From contig JAHBXE010000001.1 in assembly GCA_019636625.1 (NCBI GenBank), positions 586,162 through 650,161 on the forward strand: 64,000 nt of DNA. Direction: 5' to 3'. Shown here one piece after another: positions 47,586 to 57,086 of the stretch (the first letter of the stretch is position 1; every line of letters begins with the position of its first letter). The stretch comes from Phycisphaeraceae bacterium. Its GTDB lineage: Bacteria > Planctomycetota > Phycisphaerae > Phycisphaerales > UBA1924. Under the pieces are notes generated by a model. It saw nothing but the letters and a program-made list of their open reading frames with translations. It was not told where the DNA came from and did no database searches. Position numbers and translations under genes: made by a program.

Positions 47586-48515
47586 ATGATCGATGCCATC
47601 GCCAAACTTCGCGAGAATATAGCTCGTGTGTTCCTGGGCAACCCCGCCGCCGTGGACCGGGTGCTGGTGTGCCTGCTGGCCCGGGGGCACATTCTGATCG
47701 AGGATGTCCCCGGCGTGGGCAAGACGGTGCTGGCGACCGCGGTCGCCCGGAGCATCGACTGTTCCTTCTCGCGGATTCAGTTGACCCCAGATCTTCTGCC
47801 TACGGATGTTCTGGGGGTGAGCATTTACGACAGGACAACGGGGGAGTTTGTCTTCAAGAAGGGTCCGATCTTCGCCAACATTGTCCTGGCGGACGAGATC
47901 AACCGGACCACCCCCCGGACGCAGACGGCGCTGCTGGAAGCGATGAACGAGGCGACGGTTTCGATCGACGGACGCATCCACACCCTGGAGCAGCCGTTCA
48001 TGGTGGTCGCGACGCAGAACCCCTACGAGTTCGAGGGAACCTACCTGCTGCCGGAAAACCAGCTCGACCGGTTCCTGATGCGGACTCATCTGGGGTATCC
48101 ATCTCCGAAGGATGAGGCACGGGTGCTGGACATACGCCCCGCCAACCACACGCTGCCATCTCTGGAGCCCGTGCTTCACAAGTCCGACGTCGTCCAACTC
48201 CAGTCGCAGGTCGATGAGGTTCGTATCGACCCCACCCTCGTCGAGTACATCATTTCACTGGCGAATGCCACGCGATCCCACCCTGATCTGCAGGTCGGCC
48301 TGTCGCCCCGCGGCTCTTTGGCGCTGGCGCAGGCCGCCCGCGCGACCGCGGCGCTTCGTGGCCGGGACTATGTGATTCCCGAGGATATCACGACCAATAT
48401 CCATCCCGTGTGCGCCCACCGCATTGTGCCCCGATCGGGCCTCGGCGACATGGGGGTTGAAACGGCGTCACGCGTTCTCGATGCCGTCATACGTTCACTC
48501 AAGAGCCCCGTCTGA
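47586..48515 (+). CDS. MoxR family AAA+ ATPase
   Basis: A 309-residue chaperone-like ATPase. Walker A is EDVPGVGKTVLATAVA and Walker B is ANIVLADEINRTTPRTQTAL. Sensor 1 is VVATQNPYEFEGTYLLPENQLDRFL, and the lid domain has GLSPRGSLALAQAAR. MoxR usually works with a DUF58/VWA gene next door, which is absent here. A TATACT -10-like hexamer lies at 47561-47566. Confidence 0.93.
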   Translation: MIDAIAKLRENIARVFLGNPAAVDRVLVCLLARGHILIEDVPGVGKTVLATAVARSIDCSFSRIQLTPDLLPTDVLGVSIYDRTTGEFVFKKGPIFANIVLADEINRTTPRTQTALLEAMNEATVSIDGRIHTLEQPFMVVATQNPYEFEGTYLLPENQLDRFLMRTHLGYPSPKDEARVLDIRPANHTLPSLEPVLHKSDVVQLQSQVDEVRIDPTLVEYIISLANATRSHPDLQVGLSPRGSLALAQAARATAALRGRDYVIPEDITTNIHPVCAHRIVPRSGLGDMGVETASRVLDAVIRSLKSPV

Positions 48516-48525
48516 GGATTCATTC

Positions 48526-48765
48526 ATGGCCCGCCTGATCCGTGTCGAAGCAACCGGACCGTACAAGATCGAGCCCAAGGACTTTCCGACCGACGGCAAG
48601 TCGATCTTCATCTGCGCTTGCGGGTTGTCGAACCGCCTGCCGTATTGCGACGGGACGCACAAGAACTGTCGCTCCGTGGAGCAGCCGGGCAAGCTGTACA
48701 CCTACGACATGACGACAAAGCAGGTGATGAAGGAAGAGATCGACAACGGCGGGCCGACGCCCTGA
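48526..48765 (+). CDS. CDGSH-type iron-sulfur protein
   Basis: A 79-residue protein that binds a 2Fe-2S cluster through CACGLSNRLPYCDGTHK (three Cys and one His, mitoNEET type). It may serve redox or iron sensing. A GAGGAT ribosome site precedes the ATG. It follows the MoxR gene by 10 bp, so the two are probably co-transcribed. Confidence 0.9.
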   Translation: MARLIRVEATGPYKIEPKDFPTDGKSIFICACGLSNRLPYCDGTHKNCRSVEQPGKLYTYDMTTKQVMKEEIDNGGPTP

Positions 48766-48793
48766 GCCGGCCCCGTCCGGTTCCGTAACCTGA

Positions 48794-51700
48794 TCACGCC
48801 GAGCCTTCATCGGCAAGCAAGGACGCGATGAACTCGATGGGGTGCACGGCGCTTCGGCCAGTCCCATCCTTGATCTGGTGACGGCATGATGTTCCGGGGG
48901 CCAGAATCGCCGCCTCCGAGGCTGCACGAACGGCCGGGAAGAGCGATAGCTCGCCGATCTTCATCGAGAGGGCGTAGCGCTCTTCCGTGTACCCGAACGA
49001 CCCTGCCATGCCGCAGCAACCGGTTTCCAGGTTCTTGACCCTGTCACCGAGAAGGCGACGGAGCAGGGCGGATGACGACTCGGGCCACAGGGCCTTCTGG
49101 TGGCAGTGCCCGTGTAAGAGACACGTGCCGCCCGGCGGCTTCACGCTTGGCTTGGCCGGGTGCCGGTCCCACTCTCGATCAAGGAACTCCTCCACCATGA
49201 AGCTCCGCGCGGCGACGGCCTCTCGGACAGTCTTCGGAGTCCGTAGCCTGAGCTGCAACCAGTCATCCTTGATCGCGGACAAGCAGGATGGCTCGCACAC
49301 GACGATGGCGGCCGCGCCGCCGTTGGCCACGAGCGGGGCAAGTTTCTCCAGCGCTGCGTCGGCCGACGCGATCGCATCGGGGAGTAGACCCGTGGAGATC
49401 AATGATCGCCCGCAGCATCCGGCATCAACCAGCTCCACGTTATAGCCGAAGGCGGACAGAACCCGTGCCGCGGCACGCCCGATACCCGGCTCGTTGTACA
49501 TCGTGAAGCAATCGCCGAAGATTGCCACGGTTGGCGCGCCTGGGGGGATCGGGGCGCGGAAACCGCGAGAAAGCGGCGCTGCAAAGCCTGGGATGCTGCG
49601 TTTGGGTGAGAGGCCAAGGAGGCGATTGAGTACCCACCGTACCGGCGCTTGGCGATTGAACCAGTTCGCCATCGACGGCGCCACGGATCCGAGCCGATTC
49701 AACGTACGGACGTGCCCGAACACCTTCGCCGAGAGTGGCACATGGCCCGTCGAGCGGTAGCGCTGCGCTGTGTACTCCGCCTTCAACCTCGCGATGTCCA
49801 CGTTGCTGGGGCACTCCGCCTTGCACGCCTTGCAGGACAGGCACAGGTCGAGCGTCGCGATGGTCTCCGCATCATTCCAGATTTCAGTTGGCGCCTCGCT
49901 CCCGACCGTGGGCCTTGCACCGGTCGTCTCATCCCGTCGGTTCAACTGCCCCGTGATCGCCAGGCGCAGGGCGTTGCCCCGTCCTCGCGTGGAGTGACGC
50001 TCATCCAGCGTGCCCATGTACGAGGGGCACATCGTGCCCCCGGAACGCTTGCGGCACACACCCGCCCCGTTGCACATCTCCACCGCGCCCTCGAAGCCGT
50101 GCTGGTCCTCGAAGTCGTAGAAAGTCTCCACGGGCGGCGCATGCACGAACTCTGCCGCGGGCTTGACCCGTAGCGTCTCCACGATGCTCCCGATCGGTCC
50201 CGGCTGCACGATGTTGCCCGGGTTGAGGAGGTTTCGCGGGTCGAAGATCGCCTTGATCTCTCGGAACGCGCCCATGAGTTCCGGGCCGAAGAACCGCTCC
50301 AGCAGCGGGCCGCGGACCCGGCCATCGCCATGCTCGCCGGACATGACTCCGCCGCACTCGCGGGCCAGGTCCGCGACTTCCACGGCGATCCGCTGCATGA
50401 TCTCTCGGTCCGCTGGATCATGGATGTCGATGAACGGGCGAACGTGCAGCACGCCCACGCTCGCGTGGGCCCAGAAGGCCGCGTTCGTCCCGTACTTCTG
50501 GACGATGGCCCGGAATCGACGGACAAAACCGGCCAGGTTCTCCACGGGCACGGCGTTGTCCTCGACGAACGTTATGGGCTTGCGATGCCCCGGCATGCCG
50601 TGGAGGAGCGGCTCGCCGGCTTTCCGCAGTTTCCACGCCGCGGCCATGGGCTTGGCATCGGTGTACGTCGACATCCTGGCCGTCGGTGCCTGGCGCGCCA
50701 TGAGCGACTTCAACGCGGAGAACTTGTCGGCAACCTCCGCGGTCCCGGTCGCGGCGAAGTACTCCACGTAGAGGATCGCCTTGAGAGGGCGTCCCTCGGG
50801 TGCGGGCATCAGGTCCACGTAGCGTCGGTACTCCGCATTGGCCGCGGCGAGATTGAGCACCGTGTCGTCGAGTAGTTCGACCGCTGACGGCGAGGTGGTC
50901 AGAATCGGGACGGTCGCCTCGATCGCCTCGTCAAGGTCCCCGAAGCCGATCACGGCAAGGCCCTTGGCCTTGGGCACGGGATGCAGCAGGAGTTCCGCTT
51001 CGAGCGTGACAGCGAGCGTGCCCTCACTCCCGCAAAGTAGATGCGCGAGGTTGATCTCACGCACAATGGCGTCGGCATCGGCCTTGGGACCCGCGCGGTC
51101 CATCTGCTGCAGGATCATGTCCAGCCCGTAGCCGGCGTTTCGACGGATCGTCTTGGGGAAGCGATCGCGGATGAGCGCTTCATGCCGTCGGACCACGTCC
51201 GCGACTTGCAAGGTCAGGCGGCGGACAAAGTCATCCTCCGCGGCTGAGCCCGGGCCGAGCCGTACCTTTCGCGTTGCATCGTGCAGTATCGCCGCGGTCA
51301 CGGCGTGGATGTTCTCGCTCGTCCGCCCGTACCGGATGGAGCGCCCGCCCGCCGCGTTGTTCCCGATGCACCCGCCGATGTTGCACTGGCGGCTGGTCGC
51401 GGGGTCGGGGGCGAAGAAGAGGCCGGTGCCGCGCCTCGCCAACTCATCGTTCAGGTCGTCAACCGTGATCCCCGGTTCCACGCGGACCCGGCGCTGGTCA
51501 ACGTGCAGATCGAGGATCGCGCGGCACCGCGCGGAAAAATCGACCACGACGGCGCGGTTGGTGCACTGCCCGGCAAGCGATGTTCCACCGCCGCGGGGCA
51601 GGATCGGTATTCCGCGTTGACGGCAGAACTCCACCGCCCGCAGGGCATCCTCTGTCGAAGCGGGAATCACGACGGCCAAGGGCTCGACCTGGTAGAGCGA

Positions 51701-51841
51701 GGCGTCCGTCGCGTAGAGCATCCGATCGTGCAGGCCGAGCCGAAGGTCGCCCTCGATGGCGGAAGCCAGGCCCCTGAGTTCATCGGTCGAAGTCCGCGCG
51801 GGGGCGGTCGGCTCTTCCTTGATGATCGGCAATCGCGTCAT
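48794..51841 (-). CDS. FAD-linked oxidase / Fe-S dehydrogenase fusion (YdiJ/GlcD-GlcF type)
   Basis: A 1015-residue two-part flavoprotein for a D-2-hydroxyacid such as D-lactate or D-2-hydroxyglutarate. The N-terminal half is a PCMH-type FAD domain (PILPRGGGTSLAGQCTNRAV) and the FAD-oxidase C domain. A ferredoxin-like region follows with CRKRSGGTMCPSY and CLSCKACKAECPSN (two 4Fe-4S sites). The last part has two CCG repeats (DAGCCGRSLISTG and ETGCCGMAGSFG), as in GlpC/GlcF. Electrons would pass to the quinone pool. The substrate is not certain. Confidence 0.9.
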   Translation of the reverse strand: MTRLPIIKEEPTAPARTSTDELRGLASAIEGDLRLGLHDRMLYATDASLYQVEPLAVVIPASTEDALRAVEFCRQRGIPILPRGGGTSLAGQCTNRAVVVDFSARCRAILDLHVDQRRVRVEPGITVDDLNDELARRGTGLFFAPDPATSRQCNIGGCIGNNAAGGRSIRYGRTSENIHAVTAAILHDATRKVRLGPGSAAEDDFVRRLTLQVADVVRRHEALIRDRFPKTIRRNAGYGLDMILQQMDRAGPKADADAIVREINLAHLLCGSEGTLAVTLEAELLLHPVPKAKGLAVIGFGDLDEAIEATVPILTTSPSAVELLDDTVLNLAAANAEYRRYVDLMPAPEGRPLKAILYVEYFAATGTAEVADKFSALKSLMARQAPTARMSTYTDAKPMAAAWKLRKAGEPLLHGMPGHRKPITFVEDNAVPVENLAGFVRRFRAIVQKYGTNAAFWAHASVGVLHVRPFIDIHDPADREIMQRIAVEVADLARECGGVMSGEHGDGRVRGPLLERFFGPELMGAFREIKAIFDPRNLLNPGNIVQPGPIGSIVETLRVKPAAEFVHAPPVETFYDFEDQHGFEGAVEMCNGAGVCRKRSGGTMCPSYMGTLDERHSTRGRGNALRLAITGQLNRRDETTGARPTVGSEAPTEIWNDAETIATLDLCLSCKACKAECPSNVDIARLKAEYTAQRYRSTGHVPLSAKVFGHVRTLNRLGSVAPSMANWFNRQAPVRWVLNRLLGLSPKRSIPGFAAPLSRGFRAPIPPGAPTVAIFGDCFTMYNEPGIGRAAARVLSAFGYNVELVDAGCCGRSLISTGLLPDAIASADAALEKLAPLVANGGAAAIVVCEPSCLSAIKDDWLQLRLRTPKTVREAVAARSFMVEEFLDREWDRHPAKPSVKPPGGTCLLHGHCHQKALWPESSSALLRRLLGDRVKNLETGCCGMAGSFGYTEERYALSMKIGELSLFPAVRAASEAAILAPGTSCRHQIKDGTGRSAVHPIEFIASLLADEGSA

Positions 51842-51947
51842 GCGTGGGCGGCGGCGGACTCGGTGCGGTACGGGCCGATTGTACAGCGTGACGGGTCAGA
51901 AAACCGTCGAACCCGAGCCCCGCGCCGAAGCCCTGTCTGAACGGGAC

Positions 51948-52757
51948 TCAACCCCGGCGACCGCTGCCTGGGCCCGAACTGCCTTTGCCGCGCCCTCCGA
52001 AACCGAACGGCTGGAGCAGAAGTCCCACGTACCCCCGGCGCGGCTGGCCTTCGATTCCGAACGCCTCCGGCTCGTGGTCCGGGCAGCGGTACGTTCCGAA
52101 GAGCAAGTCCATGACGGGCGAGATGTTGGCATAGTTGCCGGCGCGTCGATCGCGGTCGTGGTGCCAGTGGTGCAGTTCCGGTGCGCCGATGAGCCATCGA
52201 AGCGGACGAATGGGAAGCCGGACATTGGAGTGGATGTAAATGGCCCATATGCCGCGGAACGCGATCAGGCCGGCGAGCGTGCTGACCGGAAACCCAAAGG
52301 CGAAGGCGGGAAGGTTGATGAGGGACATGGTGTAGATCGTGTCGAGCGGGTGCTCGCGATGTGCGGCGAGGAAGTCGAGGTGTTCGGATGTGTGGTGGAT
52401 CGCATGGAACCGCCAAAGGAACTCCCATCGGTGCTGCAACCGGTGCCCCCAGTACACGCAGAAGTCGGAAAGGAAGACCACTTCGATCGCCTGCAGCCAC
52501 AGCGGCTGCGACGCGACGGCCGCTCGGAAGGCGCTTGGAACGTTGGCATCGAGCCAGCGGCTCAGGTGCGCCAGGCAGAAGAGGACCACCCCGTTCCACA
52601 CGAGGTACTGCCCGAGGAAGAAGCAGAAGTCCGTGACAATCGCCGGACGGAGCATTCCCTGCTTCTTCGCGGGAAACGCCCACTCCAGTGGCCGAAAGAC
52701 GAGGATCAAGAAGAGCAGGCTCCCCCCCACGGACCAGAACAGCGCGTGCGCGGTCAC
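51948..52757 (-). CDS. Sterol desaturase / fatty acid hydroxylase family protein
   Basis: A 269-residue di-iron membrane oxygenase. Histidine motifs appear in order: WGHRLQHRWEF, FHAIHHTSEHLDF and ELHHWHHDRD, between four hydrophobic segments. It probably hydroxylates or desaturates a lipid, possibly a membrane fatty acid or hopanoid-type molecule; the substrate is unknown. Its GTG start overlaps the stop of the small lipoprotein gene as GTGA. Confidence 0.88.
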   Translation of the reverse strand: MTAHALFWSVGGSLLFLILVFRPLEWAFPAKKQGMLRPAIVTDFCFFLGQYLVWNGVVLFCLAHLSRWLDANVPSAFRAAVASQPLWLQAIEVVFLSDFCVYWGHRLQHRWEFLWRFHAIHHTSEHLDFLAAHREHPLDTIYTMSLINLPAFAFGFPVSTLAGLIAFRGIWAIYIHSNVRLPIRPLRWLIGAPELHHWHHDRDRRAGNYANISPVMDLLFGTYRCPDHEPEAFGIEGQPRRGYVGLLLQPFGFGGRGKGSSGPGSGRRG

Positions 52758-53011
52758 TTGGGGTTCGCCTGTTGCGAGGGCGGAATCGGCCTGTCTGCTG
52801 CTGGAGGGTCGGGTTCAAACACCCGCGCGGACTTGCTCCCACCGAAGTGCTGCGGCACATCGATCGGCAGAACCTCCGACTTGCTTCCCGAGAACACCGC
52901 AGGCTTGTCGGGTTCCTTCTGGGCCGACCTGGATGCGCGGCATCCAACGTACACCGCGACGAGCGAGGCGGATGCAATCACGGCAGCGACACGAAGCACC
53001 TTGGGTTTCAT
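52754..53011 (-). CDS. Small putative lipoprotein
   Basis: An 85-residue protein. The N-terminus MKPKVLRVAAVIASASLVAVYVGC is a signal with a lipobox-like V-G-C, followed by a polar Pro-rich region. No known domain. It is coupled to the desaturase-family gene by a 4-bp overlap. Confidence 0.6.
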   Translation of the reverse strand: MKPKVLRVAAVIASASLVAVYVGCRASRSAQKEPDKPAVFSGSKSEVLPIDVPQHFGGSKSARVFEPDPPAADRPIPPSQQANPK

Positions 53012-53117
53012 CCCCACAATGTACAGGAGCACTATGCATACTCTCGTATCGCGCGTGTAACAACCCGTTGCTGCCTTGCCAGAGGTCGCGGATGTGGCCT
53101 CCGGTATACTCATCTTG

Positions 53118-54143
53118 ATGGCAGGAAATTCCCGAGCGGGCTTCTTCGCATTCCGGTCCCGCGCGGCCAGGCTGCATGGGTGGATTCAGCGCCGAACTCC
53201 GCTGGTGCGCAAGCTCGGAGACTTGCTGGTGAGGGTCGCCACCAGTCGGTACGCGTGGCTTGAACTGCCACGGAGCGTCGGGCTTGTTGAGGCGTGCATC
53301 GAGGCGTGGCCAACGGCCTGGCAGAGGTCGGGCATGGCGGAGTGCCGCGGCCTCTGGCATGGCTACCGGCTGCGTCTTGACCTGGCCGACTACTTCCAGC
53401 GACTTGATTACTACCTGCGCAGGTACCACGATGGACCGTTGCAGCACCTGATCCACCGCGCGGTTCACCCGGGGGACACCGTGATCGACGGCGGGGCGAA
53501 CCACGGCCTGGTGTCTCTCTTTGCCGCCTGGCGTGTCGGCCCGGAAGGCTTGGTTCACTCCTTCGAGCCCAATCCCCGGATGTTGGACCAGATTCGCTGG
53601 CATGTGGACACCAACGCCCTCGATCAGGTGAAAGTCCACCCCTGCGGCGTGTCTGATCGAGAAGAAGAACTCGAACTTCAAGTGCCGGGCGGTGACAACT
53701 TTGGTGCGGGGACATTCGCGCCGGCGCCGGCCCGGTACGGCGGCACCACTTTGGGCTCGTGGAGGGCTCGCGTTGCACGCGTTGACGACTTGGCACTCGA
53801 GCTCCGGGGATCGCTGGTGATCAAACTTGACGTTGAAGGCTTCGAGATTCGCGCGCTGGAGGGCATGCGGAACACCATCGAAGCGCACCAGCCTCTGATC
53901 ATTTCCGAGGTGAACGATGAGATGCTAAGACAAGCCGGCGCAAGCGCACCGGAGCTCCTTCGATGGTTCGCTCTGCTCGGCTACCGTCCATTTGCGTTCT
54001 CAACTGCCCGTGCCGCTATCCGACAGCGACAGCTCGTTCTTCGCCCGGTTGCTGAGCATGAGCCGCTGCCGCCCGACTTGGCGTTCGTGCGTCCGGGGTC
54101 AAAGGCAGCCCGGCGGCTCGGAACGGACGCACTCAGGGGATGA
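53118..54143 (+). CDS. FkbM family methyltransferase
   Basis: A 341-residue SAM-dependent O-methyltransferase. The SAM site is DTVIDGGANHGLVSLFAA, with the next strand HSFEPNPRM. LVIKLDVEGFEIRALEG and PLIISEVND close the Rossmann core. The family usually methylates sugars in surface glycans or natural products. A TATACT lies at 53105-53110, seven bases before the ATG, so the message may be leaderless. Its 3' end overlaps the convergent ICMT gene by 11 bp. Confidence 0.88.
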   Translation: MAGNSRAGFFAFRSRAARLHGWIQRRTPLVRKLGDLLVRVATSRYAWLELPRSVGLVEACIEAWPTAWQRSGMAECRGLWHGYRLRLDLADYFQRLDYYLRRYHDGPLQHLIHRAVHPGDTVIDGGANHGLVSLFAAWRVGPEGLVHSFEPNPRMLDQIRWHVDTNALDQVKVHPCGVSDREEELELQVPGGDNFGAGTFAPAPARYGGTTLGSWRARVARVDDLALELRGSLVIKLDVEGFEIRALEGMRNTIEAHQPLIISEVNDEMLRQAGASAPELLRWFALLGYRPFAFSTARAAIRQRQLVLRPVAEHEPLPPDLAFVRPGSKAARRLGTDALRG

Positions 54144-54723
54144 GCAGCAACACCGATTGCGGGTAGGCGTTGTGGTACCACTCAATTGAGTGTGCCACGA
54201 AGAAGATGCACACGACGAGGCTTGACTCCGCCATCGTGCGGCTGAACAGCCGCGGCGAAATCGTGATGGCCGCCGGCATCTTGAGCAGCAGGGGATTTGG
54301 GATGAACAAGGGAACGCGGCGCCGGTACTCTTCGAACTTCTCGCCAAAGAGCTCGGCCAGCTTCCTCTCTTCGCGGCGTATCGCCGGCCAGTGGGTAATG
54401 AAGAACACCACGCCGAGTGCCGCGGCGAGTGTGACCGATTCGAAGGCCAGGCCTGCGCCGATGAATCCGAGAAAGCTGAAGAAGTAGAGCGGGTTGCGAC
54501 TGATCGAGTACGGACCGTCGGCGACCAAGTCCACGTTCTTACGGCCGCTGATGAAGGCGGAGCACCAGATCCGGCCCATGGCGGCCACGAGCAGGAGCCC
54601 GAAGCCTGTTACTTCAAATATGTAATCGAGCCGCGAATCCTCCGAGAAGGTGTGGTGCGACACCAGAGCCAGAGCCGTCACGGGTATGACGACCAGACGC
54701 GAAAGCACGAGCCGAAGTGTCAT
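54133..54723 (-). CDS. Isoprenylcysteine-methyltransferase-like (ICMT/PEMT) membrane protein
   Basis: A 196-residue membrane methyltransferase with four to five helices. The signature is LVADGPYSISRNPLYFFSF, then REERKLAELFGEKFEEYRRR before the last helices. The substrate in bacteria of this type is usually unknown; lipid or small-molecule methylation is likely. The start at 54723 is the only long one. Confidence 0.82.
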   Translation of the reverse strand: MTLRLVLSRLVVIPVTALALVSHHTFSEDSRLDYIFEVTGFGLLLVAAMGRIWCSAFISGRKNVDLVADGPYSISRNPLYFFSFLGFIGAGLAFESVTLAAALGVVFFITHWPAIRREERKLAELFGEKFEEYRRRVPLFIPNPLLLKMPAAITISPRLFSRTMAESSLVVCIFFVAHSIEWYHNAYPQSVLLLIP

Positions 54724-54929
54724 TTTCGCTCCTTTACGGCCGCCTCCCCTTGAATCGGCGCTTCACGCCAATCTCATTGAACGATAGGCTGTCAGCCTTG
54801 GGAACATCCCTGCCATCTTCTTGAGAGAACCTTGGGTGCTGACTAAATCCGGAAACTACCCCAACCACCCTTCGTGGCGGGGGTACTCGTCTGCCGTTTC
54901 CCACCTCGTCACACTCGCGGCGAGTGAAG

Positions 54930-55742
54930 TCACGCCTCCTCTTCCGGCGGTGGGCGTTCAGGTCTTCGTTCCATCTCCGCTTTGAGCAGCGGCACAGCCG
55001 CCGCCAGCCATCCGGACTCGATCCACGAGTCCCCGTGATCCTTCGCGACAATCGTGTGCACGTTCCACCCAGCGGCCTTGAGACGCGATGCAACGTGGTC
55101 CGATGCGTCCGATGTCAGCGCGTGCAGAAGGATCGGAAACTCACCCGCCCTGCGGCACATGTCCTTGAGCAAGTCCTGTGTGAGTTCGCCGTTCTGCCCT
55201 TCGGACTTCAGCATCGCCTCCGCGCCCAGCATCAGCAGCCTCAACCGAGGGAACCACTCGCCCTGCTGCCAGTACAGCGCGCCGGGATGCCGCATGGAAA
55301 TCTCGAGTGTTCGGAATCTGGGCTTGATCGCGTCGAACATCGTCGAGAAACGGGCATCATCGTCGTCCACGATGAGCGCCGCGGGAACGGAGTCGGCCCA
55401 TGCCTTGTCCCGGCGGGCCCGACGGTCTCGCGCCCGTATCGTGGCGGTGTAGATCACGAACGCCGCGACGAAGGAGCCCGTGATGGGGAGCACCCCGACG
55501 ATGTTCCAGCCGATTGCCATTCGCTTGTGACCGATCGCGACCAGCACCGCCGCGGCGATGGCCAACGCCCCGGACACGATCATCAGCAAAATCGAAGTGC
55601 ATCCGACGGCCATCCCCCGACCAGCAGCATCCTGCCCCTTGGCGACGAGGTTTGGATGCTTGTTGATCAGCCAGGTCATCCCCAGCGGGAACAGGAAAGC
55701 CAGGACCAAGATCAGCGTGACCGTCTCGTAGCCATTGAGCAT
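54930..55742 (-). CDS. Multi-pass membrane protein with a soluble C-terminal domain
   Basis: A 270-residue protein. Three membrane segments lie within the first 110 residues (TVTLILVLAFLFPLGMTWLI, ILLMIVSGALAIAAAVLVAI, IVGVLPITGSFVAAFVIYTA), then a soluble domain with a charged C-terminus rich in Pro and Glu. No domain is recognised. It begins 28 bp after the topoisomerase VI A stop, so it may share its transcript. GGGAG precedes the ATG. Confidence 0.65.
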   Translation of the reverse strand: MLNGYETVTLILVLAFLFPLGMTWLINKHPNLVAKGQDAAGRGMAVGCTSILLMIVSGALAIAAAVLVAIGHKRMAIGWNIVGVLPITGSFVAAFVIYTATIRARDRRARRDKAWADSVPAALIVDDDDARFSTMFDAIKPRFRTLEISMRHPGALYWQQGEWFPRLRLLMLGAEAMLKSEGQNGELTQDLLKDMCRRAGEFPILLHALTSDASDHVASRLKAAGWNVHTIVAKDHGDSWIESGWLAAAVPLLKAEMERRPERPPPEEEA

Positions 55743-55770
55743 GCGAGCTCCCGAGGCGATACCCCGGCCT

Positions 55771-56916
55771 TTACTCAAGCCAATCCCGTGCCTTGAGCCG
55801 CTGCGGCACGTACTCCTCCGTCACGTACGAAATGTCCTTGGTGATCATGGCTTCCACTTCCATCTTGAAGCCGTTTCGGAGCATCAACTCGATTTCCTTC
55901 TGCCACTGGCGATGCCCCTCGAACCACGGGTATGCCGCGATCTCCTTGGCACGCTTGATGTCGTTGTCCGTGAGGTCGATCTTGACGGCCTCCGACAGGT
56001 CGCACTCCTTGTAGTCCTTGGCGCGGATGCCGAGGAACTTGGCATCCGGGATGGCCAGTCGCGATGACTCGAACGCCAGCGAAATCGACCCCTGCTTGAT
56101 CACGCTGTAGATGTAGTGTCCCCACGGGTCGCAATCGAGAAGACAGACGATCGGCAGTTTCAGTTCCTGGTTCAGCCGCTGGAGCAACCGGCGGCACCCC
56201 CGCGGCGGCTGGCCCGCCCCATGCGTGAGAATGCAGTTGTGCTTCTCCCAGAACCGATCCTCGTTGAAGCGGTTCCACACCGTGCCCTTCTCCACATGCA
56301 GAACGAACTTGGCCTCGCACTTGCGAAACTCGATGACGTCCGGCTCGACGATCGACGGGATCCCCCACCCACCGCTCCCCATCTTCCGTGCGTTGATCTC
56401 GTCGCCCTTGTCCAACAGCGTGATGTTGCCCACCAGCGTCCCGCGGTTTTCCGCGAAGATATGCAACTCCTCACGGAGCGAACCGAGCGTGACCTCCAGA
56501 TCCTCCAGGATCGGGTCGGATTCGTCCTGCGTGTCGAAGGTGTTCTCGTTGGTTCCCTTGACCGTGTGCTTGGCCTTGTAGAACACACCACGGAGGCTGC
56601 TGGTCTTCCCCTCGTTGATGAACTCCTTGATCGTGCTCGCGTGCAGCATCGTCTGCATGAACTGCTTGGCCTGGTTCAGGTTGAACAGTTCCCGCTCCGC
56701 TGTCGCCGAGCCCATCTGCAGGATTCCCTGCTTCTTGTTCCAAATTGTGTTGGACTTGGTCCGCGTGGGGATGTCCAGCTTCGGCTCCCGCCCGCCGAGT
56801 GCTTTCTTGGCGACATCGTCCGCGAGGGTGACGATCTTGCCGAGCGTCACCTTGTCGCGAGGCTTGAGCTTTGCCGTTGTGCTGGAACTGGACTTCGAAG
56901 GGTTCTGTTTGGCCAT
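55771..56916 (-). CDS. top6A: DNA topoisomerase VI subunit A (Spo11-like)
   Basis: The cutting subunit of a type IIB topoisomerase, 381 residues. A basic N-terminal tail precedes the 5Y-CAP domain; the catalytic Tyr is in SLRGVFYKA (Tyr113). The Toprim domain has the Glu in FVLHVEKGTVWNRF (Glu209) and DCDPWGHYIYSV (Asp261, Asp263). The conserved ESSRLAIPDAKFLGI follows. Topo VI is classical in archaea and plants and rare in bacteria. The B subunit is encoded on the same strand 2.9 kb upstream, with two unrelated genes between. The ATG at 56916 has CGGAG. Confidence 0.9.
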   Translation of the reverse strand: MAKQNPSKSSSSTTAKLKPRDKVTLGKIVTLADDVAKKALGGREPKLDIPTRTKSNTIWNKKQGILQMGSATAERELFNLNQAKQFMQTMLHASTIKEFINEGKTSSLRGVFYKAKHTVKGTNENTFDTQDESDPILEDLEVTLGSLREELHIFAENRGTLVGNITLLDKGDEINARKMGSGGWGIPSIVEPDVIEFRKCEAKFVLHVEKGTVWNRFNEDRFWEKHNCILTHGAGQPPRGCRRLLQRLNQELKLPIVCLLDCDPWGHYIYSVIKQGSISLAFESSRLAIPDAKFLGIRAKDYKECDLSEAVKIDLTDNDIKRAKEIAAYPWFEGHRQWQKEIELMLRNGFKMEVEAMITKDISYVTEEYVPQRLKARDWLE

Positions 56917-57086
56917 GGGCACTCCGTTGCCGTTTCGGTTATCAGTGTACCAGCACGCCGAAGCGCACGCCCGCCGCGTACCGAGGTCATTCCGCCTGCC
57001 CCACAACTCCGCCCGTCCAGTCCGAGGAACCTGCGCCGCACCTGCGTGTCGTACAATCTACACCAAACCCCCAAGAGGACCCCGCC